From NCBI GenBank assembly GCA_963702595.1, contig CAVPDC010000013.1, positions 310,001 through 374,000 of the forward strand: a stretch of 64,000 nucleotides of DNA, in the 5' to 3' direction. Below, piece by piece: positions 53,350 through 61,400 of the stretch. The notes under the pieces were generated by a model. That model ran no database searches. It worked only from the letters and a program-made list of their open reading frames with translations, and was not told where the DNA came from. Source of the stretch: JALORV01 sp963702595. Its GTDB lineage: Bacteria; Pseudomonadota; Gammaproteobacteria; Burkholderiales; Burkholderiaceae_F. Numbering within the stretch: position 1 is the first letter of the stretch; the number at the start of each line of letters is the position of its first letter. A program made the position numbers and the translations under genes.

Positions 53350-54807
53350 GTGGCCCGATGCCCATTCGCGACATGGCGCCCGATTTCGGGATCCTCTGGC
53401 TCGCATGTCGGCGGACCGTTCAAGGTCGTCCATCACACGACCGAAGGCAGCACCGCCGAAGGAGCGATGAACGCGTTCAGGACGAACCGCTCGGACCCGC
53501 ACTTCACGGTCGACGCGACGCGCATCATTCAGCACATCGACACAGCAGAGGGTGCGCGCGCACTGCGCAACGATGCCGGCGGCGTGCAGACCAACCGGGA
53601 CTCTGCCGTCCAGATCGAGCTCGTCGGCTTCGCGCATCTTCCGAAAGACCGACGCGCACTGACGAACCTCGCGCGCCTTTGCCGCTGGCTCGAGGAGACA
53701 CACGGCGTGCCGAAAACATGGCCGGCCGGACTTCCGCGTCCGGCGCGCAACGGCCGCGATCCGGGCGGCCACAACCGGAATCCCCAGATCTGGGACAGCG
53801 AAAGCGGGCACTACGGCCACTGCCACGTACCGGAGAACACCCACTGGGACCCCGCCTACACGCAAGCCGAGGCGAATTTCATCCTCGCAGCAACGTTCGA
53901 CGATGCCGGGCGCCTGATTTCACCCGAGCCGCCGCCACTTCCCGCGCGGATGCGCCGCGGCAAGGGGCGTGCGCGTGCGCCCGAGTCGACGATGCCCGAC
54001 CACGACGTGGTGCCGCTTGGCGTTGCCGCCTACATCCGCGACCTGTCATTGCCGCCCCCCGTGGAAGGGCTGGCACCCACGCCCACCAGGCGCAAGGCCC
54101 GCGCCGGGAAAGCGGCTCCAAAGCGCCGTCGCACTGGCGTACTGGCGACGGCCTACGACGCCAAGGTCAACGTCGGCAGTTTGATGTCGTTCGTCGAAGG
54201 CGTCAGCGAACAGGAGAAAAGCGACGTTCTTTACTCGGTGCAACTCGCGCAGCGCGGAGCGAGCGGCTCGTTCGACCGCTTCACGCAGACCCAGTTCTGG
54301 TACCAGAAGTACGTCGAGATCCTGGAAAACCTGGGCTGGGCGACCGAGCAGTTCGCTTTCACCCGCTTCGATCAGAGCGAAGGCGAGTTCCGCATGGACC
54401 AGGCGGCACTGGCCATCATCACGGCGATCGCCACGCAAAACCAGCTGGCGGTGCTGCAGGAGTCGGTGGCGGCGCTTTCCAAGCTCACGGAGGACGACGG
54501 CACCATCCGGCTGTTCGATTTCCACTCCTCGATGGAGGGCAGCGGCAACTTCCAGCTGGGTGCCGTGCAGCGCGCGCCCAACGGCGCGCTCTCGATGGCG
54601 GCCGGCGCCTTCTACTTCCGCAGCATCGACGAACGCAAACGTTTTCTGTTCTTCAAGTGGGGCGCGCAGCAAGTCAACTTCTGGACCGCGGCACAGCGCA
54701 TGACGCTGAACACCGATTTCTACGCGCGCCGTCGCGCCGAGGTCAGCGCCCGGTTGGAGGCCGACGCACCGAAGTTCATCGCCGACCTGAAGCTGGGGTC
54801 GAGGTAG
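53350..54807 (+). CDS. PGRP/N-acetylmuramoyl-L-alanine amidase-like protein with unrecognised C-terminal domain
   Basis: A 485-residue protein without a signal peptide. The N-terminal ~180 residues match an Amidase_2/PGRP fold: FKVVHHTTEGS (zinc His28/29), NRDSAVQIELVG, LARLCRWLEETHGVPKTWP, and GHYGHCHVPENTHWDPA with second His and Asp ligands. A Pro/Arg-rich hinge (about 195-270) is followed by a domain with VNVGSLMSFVEGVSEQEKSDVL, FDRFTQTQFWYQKYVEILENLGW and NTDFYARRRAEVSARL that I cannot assign. GTG 53350 is chosen because GGAGG lies 5 bases before it; GTG 53338 is possible. It opens the hydrolase island and ends in a terminator at 54811-54834. Confidence 0.75.
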   Translation: MARCPFATWRPISGSSGSHVGGPFKVVHHTTEGSTAEGAMNAFRTNRSDPHFTVDATRIIQHIDTAEGARALRNDAGGVQTNRDSAVQIELVGFAHLPKDRRALTNLARLCRWLEETHGVPKTWPAGLPRPARNGRDPGGHNRNPQIWDSESGHYGHCHVPENTHWDPAYTQAEANFILAATFDDAGRLISPEPPPLPARMRRGKGRARAPESTMPDHDVVPLGVAAYIRDLSLPPPVEGLAPTPTRRKARAGKAAPKRRRTGVLATAYDAKVNVGSLMSFVEGVSEQEKSDVLYSVQLAQRGASGSFDRFTQTQFWYQKYVEILENLGWATEQFAFTRFDQSEGEFRMDQAALAIITAIATQNQLAVLQESVAALSKLTEDDGTIRLFDFHSSMEGSGNFQLGAVQRAPNGALSMAAGAFYFRSIDERKRFLFFKWGAQQVNFWTAAQRMTLNTDFYARRRAEVSARLEADAPKFIADLKLGSR

Positions 54808-54810
54808 GCA

Positions 54811-54834
54811 GGGCCTCGCCGCGAGGCCCCTTTT
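54811..54834. terminator. Intrinsic terminator between convergent genes
   Basis: GGGCCTCG (54811-54818) pairs with CGAGGCCC (54822-54829) around a 3-nt loop, then CTTTT. It begins 4 bp after the amidase-like stop and lies 8 bp before the probable stop of the convergent SGNH gene, so it can serve both strands. Confidence 0.75.
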
Positions 54835-54841
54835 CCGAGGG

Positions 54842-55995
54842 TTACGACACGCGCCCCGGGAAGAGCGCGCGGCAGCTGCACGGTGAAACAGATCCGCGAA
54901 CTTGTCGAAGCCTTCCCGGTTCGGATGAAGTTCGTTGTGCCACGCACCCGGGTTCGGCGCGAGCGTGCCCTGGCCGTTGATGAACGTGACCTTGGGGTGC
55001 GCGGCCAGCGCCGCCAGCATCGCTGCGAACTGCTTCAGCATCGCTTCCACGACGGCAAAGGCGGCGGCACGCGTCGGGAAGCCGCGCAGGTCGAACGTCG
55101 GCTTCAGCCAGGGCCCGAGATGGCAGATGCCCCGGCCGTCGGGAATCGCGAAGTCGTAGCCATGGAACACGAGATGGGTGTTGGGGCTCAGCTTGTCCCG
55201 CAGGGCGATCAGGTCTTCGTAGCCGGCGCGTACCAGTCCGAGCGCGGTATCGAAACGTGGCTGATTGAGGTGAGCCGCCGGCGGAATCGCAGGATCCCAG
55301 TCGCGCACCCAGAGCGCCATCGGATTGTCGACGATGTCGTTGCCGCCGCCCGAGAACAGCAGCACGTCCCACGGCCCTCCGGCCGGGCACCCTTCGGTCA
55401 GGCACTCGGCGAGGCGCATGCGCTGCTCTACCCCGAGCATGAAGCGCACTTCGTCGCCGGCCTTGGCCAGGTTCAGTATCGGAACGCCGAGCCGGCTTTC
55501 GAGACGCGGGATGACGCCGCCCTTGAACAGAAACGGCGGGTAGTCGAACCACGAGTCGCCTTCGGCGAACATCTGAAGCGGCTGGAACCCGGCGGCCGGG
55601 GCGCCGGGCGCGCGTCGCCGCTTAGCCGTGCCCTTCGGTGCGGCTCGCCGCGCGCCGCGCCGCTTCATGACCTCCATCGTCTCCTTGTATTCGCGTTTCC
55701 GGCGTTCCCGCTCGGCACGCTGCTGTGCCGCGAGGCGCTCGCGCTCCTCACCGACGGACGCCGGGGTGGCCGGCGGGCCGACCGGCGCGCGCCGCAGTGC
55801 ACGCTTTGGCTGCGCTGCACGCGCCAGCGCCCGCGCCTCTTCGAGCGTGACGGGGCCGTCAATCGTCGGCGCCTTGCGCGGTCGTGCCGTGGACCGCGCT
55901 GCCGACTTGGCCGGCTTCTTGCCCGCGGTTCTCGCCTTGGCGGCCGGCTTCACGCTGGGTTTCACCTTCGATTTCGACTTCGGCTTCGTTGCCAT
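54842..55995 (-). CDS. GDSL/SGNH-family hydrolase, probably frameshifted at its 3' end
   Basis: It begins at ATG 55995 with a Lys/Ala/Pro-rich basic tail of about 130 residues, then an SGNH domain: FAEGDSWFDYP (block I Ser), LLFSGGGNDIVDNP (block III Asn), and NELHPNREGFDKFADLFHR (block V His). It probably hydrolyses an ester. After FADLFHR the frame stays open for 280 more codons, antisense to the amidase-like gene and with shadow-like composition; a one-base change in the GC-repeat at 54865-54872 would instead give RALFPGRVS and a TAA at 54842-54844, just before the terminator. I use that end. The gene follows metzincin-CHAT by 16 bp. Confidence 0.7.
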
Positions 55996-56011
55996 GTTTG
56001 TTTCCTCGCTT

Positions 56012-58720
56012 TCAGCGAAAGAGTTTCAGCAGCGCGTCGAGCGCCGGCAGTTCGGCGGGGATGGCCTTGGATAATTTCGCTCGGCAACTGCGGTCGAAGA
56101 CCTGCGGGCCCACGATGTGTTTCAGGTCGCGCGCGTCGTTGGCAAACATCGGGCAATCCTTGGCGCCGCGCTCATGCGCGTCGATTCCGGCGAGGTAACC
56201 GGTCAGCCCGGATACCAGGACATTCGCAATGGCCCGATCCGTTTCCGCGCCTGCCGGCGGCAGATTGTCGAAGCCCGCCACCGAGAAGATCAGCACCGGC
56301 GCGTCGCCCTTCTCCGGCCACCAGCCATAGAGATTGAGCGTGTCGTCATCGCGCAGCCAGTGGCGGGTGACGCAGGCGAGCACGTTCACATGCAGTTCCA
56401 GCGGCATGCGGCCCAGGCGTGCCGCGAGCTTCTCGGCCCACAGGTACGGCGTGCCATCGCCGGTCTTGTTCTCGAGGTCCCAGGCGTCTATCGGCGCCGA
56501 AAGGTCCACCAGCTCGAAGCCGAATCGCTCCTGCGTACCCGTCATGCGTTCCAGGGTGTCCTTGAGCGCCGGGAAGACGTTGTCGATGTCCCAGACCGCC
56601 ACCTCGATCGGCCGGGGCGCAATGGCGCGACGGCTCTTCGCGCGCATCTTGGCCGGAGCAAGCTCGGTGAGCCCGCGTGGCCGTACGGACAGCGTCATGT
56701 TCGGATCGCGGGCGTAGACCACCGGTACCGCCCAGTCGATCATCTCGCCCTGCAGCGAGTAGTTGACGGCGATGCGTGCCTCGCGCGCGGCCTGCCCGAC
56801 GGTCATGCCTTGCGCCAGCGCCCAGTAGAAGTGCTGCGCGAAGCTGGTGGCGGAGGAGTCCAGCACGCTGTACTGGTTCGCGACCAGCGCCGGCAGGCCA
56901 TGCGCCACGAGCGACTGCGCCACGCCCTTGTTGAAGTCGGCGCGGCCTCCGGAGCCCGTCTGGCAGGCGTTCAGGAAGACGAGGGTGACTCCGCGCTGGC
57001 AGAAGATCTCGCGCACGGAGCGCTCGCCAAGGAAGTACTCCCCGCCGCGCGCGTCCTCGAACACCAGCGAGCCTTCCTGCGTCTTCTCATTGAAGACGCC
57101 ATGGCCGATGAAGTGCACGATCGTGAAGCTTCCCGTCGACAGACGCGCGTGGATGCTGCTCGGCGTGGCGCGCGGCAGCACCTCGACCTCCGCCAGGCCT
57201 GCATCGATCAGCGGATCGAAGCCCCGCCGGATCACTTCCAGTTCCTGCTCCACCGATAAACGGCCAAAGCCCGCCGGCTGAGCCGACGCGACCAGAATGC
57301 GCAATGGACCGGCACGCGGCGGTATCACGTCGGCGGGAATCGCCGTCAGCACATTGCGGACGAAGTGGATGTCCTCGGTGGCGAGGAAACTGCGGCGCGA
57401 GGCGTCGTAGGCGAACTCCCACGGCTTCTCGGCGATCCACGACACCATCGACGTGAAGACGAAGTCGAGCTTGCGGCCGTGCTGGCGCGAACGCGCCTCG
57501 TCGTACAACCGCCGCACGTCGCCCTGGAACAGCGTCTCGAAGAGATCGGTGCCGAATGAGATCAGTTCCTTGTCCTTCGGAAGGGTGCCCTTGTCCCGGT
57601 TGGTGTAGGCCTTGATTCGCTCGTGCATGTCGATGATGGCGCGGAAGCGCGTGTGCTCCTCGCCCTCGTCGGTATTGAGCCTCATCGGGATCGTGACTCG
57701 TGCGCCACCGTAGGTCGCAAAGACGCGGGCGAACTTCTGTCGCCGCGCCGCGGCCGCCGACCCCGCCACGTCGGGTTCAAACCGGTCCATGACGACGATA
57801 TGAAAGGTGTCGCTGTCCACTGCCGGCGCCGCGACGCTGAGCGGCGCAACGATCGTCGGCGGCGTAAAGGCGAGAGGCGCCTGCGCTGCAGTGCCCGGCA
57901 CCAGGGGTGAGTCGGCGGCGCCCGTGTCGCGGGCAGGCTTGGGGATCGGGTAGATCTTCGCGGCGAACTCATAGTCCTTGGGCGTGATGTCCTTGCCGCC
58001 CGGAATCGCCTTGCCGTCCTTCGTGATTTCCGCAGGGATCTGGTAGCACATGACCGAGTGCGGATCGCTCTCCGTCGTGCCCATGATGGATTTCTTTGCA
58101 AGCGGGCTCAGCACCTGCTCGATCGTTTCCTGCGCGGTCCAGCCCTCGGTGCGGTCGAAATAGGCGATGGCCTTGCGCCGGTCGATCTTCCTGATCAGAT
58201 CCGCGCGCATGTGTTCGTGCTCGAAGCCCAGCGTGTGGCCGGCTTCATGCCGGACGACGCGCCGGAACTCTGCCTCGGGCGTGCGCATCGTGAAGCCCTC
58301 GAGATTGAAGGTCGGCTGGTCCTCGTCGATGCCGAGGATCTCCGTGCCGACATACGACCAGTACCCCGACAGATCCTCGGGCGCGTCGAGCCGGGCGATG
58401 CGAACCTGGCCCACGCTCGCGGTCTCCACGAACTGCACGTTCGTGGTCTTCGACCACGCATTCATGTGCAGCAGGATGCGGGCGCGCAGGTCGCGCGTCG
58501 GATTGTCGAGGAACTGCACGGTGAGGCGGACGCCCGCCTCGGGCCACTTGTGCCCGATCAGTACGGCGAGCCGCCGCGGCCCGCCGCGTCGGCCGACCGG
58601 TGTTCGGGCCAGTACACGCTGTTCATCCGCATTCGCCGGATTGATCTCGATGCTGCGACGGAGCACCTTCGCTGATTGATCGGGCGTCAGCACCCTCGGC
58701 CTGCATACGATCTTGGACAT
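56012..58720 (-). CDS. Metzincin (astacin-like) protease fused to CHAT caspase-like protease
   Basis: A 902-residue protein with two protease domains and no signal peptide. Residues about 60-265: zinc protease with HEAGHTLGFEHE (H158, E159, H162, H168), the astacin/metzincin HExxHxxGxxHE form, and a Met-turn SVMCY near M224. About 300-500: linker and an unassigned alpha/beta region. About 470-720: CHAT domain with the His540 in HFIGHG and Cys586 in FLNACQTG, then a typical GVAQSLVAHGLPALVANQYSV. About 735-902: an unassigned end with ANVLVSGLTGYLAGIDAH and DCPMF that could be a degenerate second metzincin. ATG 58720 is preferred over 58804. Function unknown; protease cascade is inferred. Confidence 0.82.
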   Translation of the reverse strand: MSKIVCRPRVLTPDQSAKVLRRSIEINPANADEQRVLARTPVGRRGGPRRLAVLIGHKWPEAGVRLTVQFLDNPTRDLRARILLHMNAWSKTTNVQFVETASVGQVRIARLDAPEDLSGYWSYVGTEILGIDEDQPTFNLEGFTMRTPEAEFRRVVRHEAGHTLGFEHEHMRADLIRKIDRRKAIAYFDRTEGWTAQETIEQVLSPLAKKSIMGTTESDPHSVMCYQIPAEITKDGKAIPGGKDITPKDYEFAAKIYPIPKPARDTGAADSPLVPGTAAQAPLAFTPPTIVAPLSVAAPAVDSDTFHIVVMDRFEPDVAGSAAAARRQKFARVFATYGGARVTIPMRLNTDEGEEHTRFRAIIDMHERIKAYTNRDKGTLPKDKELISFGTDLFETLFQGDVRRLYDEARSRQHGRKLDFVFTSMVSWIAEKPWEFAYDASRRSFLATEDIHFVRNVLTAIPADVIPPRAGPLRILVASAQPAGFGRLSVEQELEVIRRGFDPLIDAGLAEVEVLPRATPSSIHARLSTGSFTIVHFIGHGVFNEKTQEGSLVFEDARGGEYFLGERSVREIFCQRGVTLVFLNACQTGSGGRADFNKGVAQSLVAHGLPALVANQYSVLDSSATSFAQHFYWALAQGMTVGQAAREARIAVNYSLQGEMIDWAVPVVYARDPNMTLSVRPRGLTELAPAKMRAKSRRAIAPRPIEVAVWDIDNVFPALKDTLERMTGTQERFGFELVDLSAPIDAWDLENKTGDGTPYLWAEKLAARLGRMPLELHVNVLACVTRHWLRDDDTLNLYGWWPEKGDAPVLIFSVAGFDNLPPAGAETDRAIANVLVSGLTGYLAGIDAHERGAKDCPMFANDARDLKHIVGPQVFDRSCRAKLSKAIPAELPALDALLKLFR

Positions 58721-59002
58721 GGGCGAACTCTGGCATCGTCGTGGGCGACATCGGATCATGGTCCCATTTCGACTCGGCTGCCAAGACTTCGCAGCCTGGC
58801 ACATCGCAGACAGCGGGCATGGACAACGCCCGCCTCCTGCGCATCAAATACGCGGTTCTGTCGGCGATGACACGCCTGGACACCACAGACATGAAGCCGC
58901 GAGCGCGATGCCAGAGTGGCTCGGCAACGGCGAGCGGGCATCAATTCCGGCGACACCGATCCATCGACCGCGACTATCGTCACAGGCCAACGGGAGAGCG
59001 AC
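58721..59002. other. Divergent intergenic region of the hydrolase island
   Basis: A 282-bp gap between the divergent metzincin-CHAT and C39-like genes. I see no strong inverted repeat or -10/-35 pair. GACTAT near 58971 could be a weak -10 for the plus-strand gene. Short open frames here are shadows with no ribosome-binding site. Confidence 0.4.
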
Positions 59003-60112
59003 ATGCCGGACCTTGAGGAACCGATTTTCAGCGGCGTGCCGACCAGTCCGGCGTCCGAGGCACTCGAACGCGCCCGGAGCAGAAATCCGGCCTGGTTCCG
59101 GATCATGGAACAAGCGTACGCACAGTTCGCGGCCCGACCCGAGAACGCGGGCATCTATGCGGACCCCAAGGCGCGGGGTGCGACGATCGAGCAGATCTGG
59201 CTCGTCTACACGCTGTTCGGCATAGAGCCTTACTGCCTGCTCACCCGGCCGCTGCCGGCGGCCTCGACGCAGCGCATCTCGCGGCTCGTGAACTGCAAGC
59301 CATCGCAGATCATTGATGCACTCAAGGCCATCCAGGCGGCCAACGGAGAGGTCAACGTGACACTGGCCTATCACGATGGCAGGAATGGCCACTGCATCCG
59401 CATCACCGCCTACGACGGCGAGCGGGATCGCTTTGTCTATCACGATCCATGGCCCGAGCGCTCACTGCTCGCGAAGGAAAACAACCCTGCGGGCGTCGAC
59501 GCCCAGCCCGAAGGATCGCGCTGGAGCGTCACGGCGCAGGAACTCGAGCGCGTCGCCTTCGCCTCCTTCATCTTCCCGAGCCAGTGGGCGCGCGTGCGGG
59601 GCCAGGAATTCGACATCCCTTACGCGCAATGGAAGGACAGCGACTTCTTCAAGTTCTTTCGCCTGAAGCAACTGGACGAACAGGTTGCCGGCGACCGGCT
59701 GCTGCGTACCTTCGCGCCGGGAGCGTTCCAGCGGGACATCGCCCTGGAGGTCGAGTGCGACCAGGCGGGCCGGATCAGGCGCGGCACGCTGCGCCTGACT
59801 CACACCTGGACGATTGGCAACTTCATGCTGGCGCTCGACCTGGCCAAGAGCGTCGTCACCTGTTTCGCGCCATCGCCCGACCGTGCGAAGTACGACGAGA
59901 TCGCGACCGCACTGTGGAGCCTGCGCGATCCACGCGCCCTGACCCGGGCAAGGGAGACGGACCCGAGCGAGTCGGACGGCATGCGCTGCGTGCATGCGTT
60001 CGTGGGCTTGCTGGAACGCGCCGATGTCACAACGGACTTCGCTCAACTTGCGATCGAGGGCGCAACGCTGGGCGGACGCCCAGCACGTTCCATCAGCATC
60101 GACCTGGCGTGA
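59003..60112 (+). CDS. Uncharacterised protein with C39-like peptidase fold segment
   Basis: A 369-residue soluble protein I do not recognise as a whole. The central segment GEVNVTLAYHDGRNGHCIRITAYDGERDRFVYHDPWP (about residues 110-150; written as separate parts GRNGHCIRI and VYHDPW) resembles the His/Asp half of C39-like papain-fold peptidases, where His precedes a strand and HDPW follows. The expected N-terminal QxxxC active-site motif is not visible, so it may be inactive or a different papain-like fold. The C-terminal half (about 190-369) is unassigned. ATG 59003 has GGGAGAG upstream. It ends before a good terminator (60128-60155) and faces the MBL gene. Confidence 0.6.
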   Translation: MPDLEEPIFSGVPTSPASEALERARSRNPAWFRIMEQAYAQFAARPENAGIYADPKARGATIEQIWLVYTLFGIEPYCLLTRPLPAASTQRISRLVNCKPSQIIDALKAIQAANGEVNVTLAYHDGRNGHCIRITAYDGERDRFVYHDPWPERSLLAKENNPAGVDAQPEGSRWSVTAQELERVAFASFIFPSQWARVRGQEFDIPYAQWKDSDFFKFFRLKQLDEQVAGDRLLRTFAPGAFQRDIALEVECDQAGRIRRGTLRLTHTWTIGNFMLALDLAKSVVTCFAPSPDRAKYDEIATALWSLRDPRALTRARETDPSESDGMRCVHAFVGLLERADVTTDFAQLAIEGATLGGRPARSISIDLA

Positions 60113-60127
60113 GCGATCCTTGACGTC

Positions 60128-60155
60128 GCCGCCCTTGCGCTGCGGGCGGCTTTTT
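60128..60155 (+). terminator. Rho-independent terminator
   Basis: GCCGCCC (60128-60134) pairs with GGGCGGC (60144-60150), 9-nt loop, then TTTTT (60151-60155). It is placed 15 bp after the stop of the C39-like gene and 13 bp before the stop of the convergent MBL gene. Confidence 0.88.
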
Positions 60156-60167
60156 CACCCCGCCAAC

Positions 60168-61400
60168 TCAGTCGACGCTGAGGATCATGCCGTCAGCGGC
60201 GTCGGACGGGTACCGCGTGTCATAGTCCTGGAACTTTCGCGCCACCGCGGACTTCGACTCGTCCCACGGTCGAGTCGTATCGACGCGATAGTTGAACAGG
60301 ATCTCCGGCCGCTTCGTGACGTAGCGCAGGATCCGCAGCAGCGCCTGGTGATCCGGATGACGATGAACCGAGCCGTCGGTTGAAACGAGAAACCGGCGGC
60401 AGTCGATCTTCCCGAGTACCTCCCGCGTGAGATTGTTCTCGCTGGCGTGATGCGACAACTTGAAGGCCGACAGCGGAAACGGGGTCGTCAACCGGCGCTC
60501 GGCACGGAGCCGGTCGAGGGCCGCAGCCAGGTCGGGCGCATGGCCATCGCCCACGAGCAGAAGCTTCTTGTCGCCATACTCGGCGAGCAGCATGATGCTC
60601 GAGCCATTGGCCGCGGACGGATCGCTGCCTTCCCCTTCTTTCCATACGGGCGGCCAGGTGTCCTTGCGCCCCAGCATGTCGCCCGGAACCGGTTTGGCCG
60701 CGGTGGGTTCGTCTGTCCCGCCCAGCACGTCAGACCAGACGGTGCAAAGCTTGTACAACCGCTCGATGTTCGGACCGAGCACCGTGAGCTTGAGATCGCC
60801 CTCGAGCGTCACGCTGGGAAGCTCCCCGGTGCCCGGAATCACGACTGCCTTGCCCTTCCACAGAGGGTGCCTGTTCCAGGGCAGGTTGCGCGCGGCTAAC
60901 AGTTTTGAAAGCTGATCGCCCTGCTGCGGTCCGAGTAGATCTGCAGCGGACGGCAACGCGACTGCATCGGGCACGGCCTCGTCTTCCTGATTGCCCTGGT
61001 CCGCTCCACCCGTGCCGCCCATCATGTCTGCCACGCCGGTCGATGTGGTCTTGCGCGGCCTGCGACCGCTGCGGCCGCTCGGCGGCGGTGTGGGCAGCGC
61101 CATGAGTTGCGGCCGCCCGTTGAACCAGATGTCCTTGACGTGCAGGCCGGGGGTTTCCGCCTTCAGCAGTTCGATGATGCCGAGGATGTGGTCGTTGTCG
61201 ATGTGCGTGACGACCAGCAGCTCCACTTCAAGCTTTTCGATGCCGCGTTCCCGTCGCGCCCTCTCGATGCGCCGACGCAGCGCGGTGGCGGTTTCGGTGA
61301 GTCCGCCATCGATGATGACGACGCGCTTCGCCGCGCCAGTGCCGTATTCCAGCCAGAGGCAGTCGCCACAGCCGGCGGGAAGCATTTGCAGTGTCAGCAT
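60168..61400 (-). CDS. MBL-fold metallo-hydrolase (ComEC C-terminal-like)
   Basis: A 410-residue metallo-beta-lactamase-fold protein. LQMLPAGCGDCLWLEYG and VVIIDGGLTET open the fold; the metal motif is THIDNDH (H66, D68, D70, H71), i.e. HxDxDH where HxHxDH is canonical, as in many ComEC-like and conflict-system MBL proteins. A low-complexity loop (about 105-150) interrupts the domain. Later motifs are SSIMLLAEYGDKKLLLVGDG (Asp) and FKLSHHAS (His). No signal or membrane helix. ATG 61400 overlaps the CHAT stop (TGATG); GTG 61403 is an alternative. Coupled to the CHAT gene, it may act with it, as nuclease or hydrolase (inference). Confidence 0.82.
   Translation of the reverse strand: MLTLQMLPAGCGDCLWLEYGTGAAKRVVIIDGGLTETATALRRRIERARRERGIEKLEVELLVVTHIDNDHILGIIELLKAETPGLHVKDIWFNGRPQLMALPTPPPSGRSGRRPRKTTSTGVADMMGGTGGADQGNQEDEAVPDAVALPSAADLLGPQQGDQLSKLLAARNLPWNRHPLWKGKAVVIPGTGELPSVTLEGDLKLTVLGPNIERLYKLCTVWSDVLGGTDEPTAAKPVPGDMLGRKDTWPPVWKEGEGSDPSAANGSSIMLLAEYGDKKLLLVGDGHAPDLAAALDRLRAERRLTTPFPLSAFKLSHHASENNLTREVLGKIDCRRFLVSTDGSVHRHPDHQALLRILRYVTKRPEILFNYRVDTTRPWDESKSAVARKFQDYDTRYPSDAADGMILSVD

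Noticed and set aside
54046..54841. Extension of the SGNH protein to 649 residues
   Set aside because: Antisense to the amidase-like gene, shadow-like composition, crosses an intrinsic terminator; a frameshift explains the end better.
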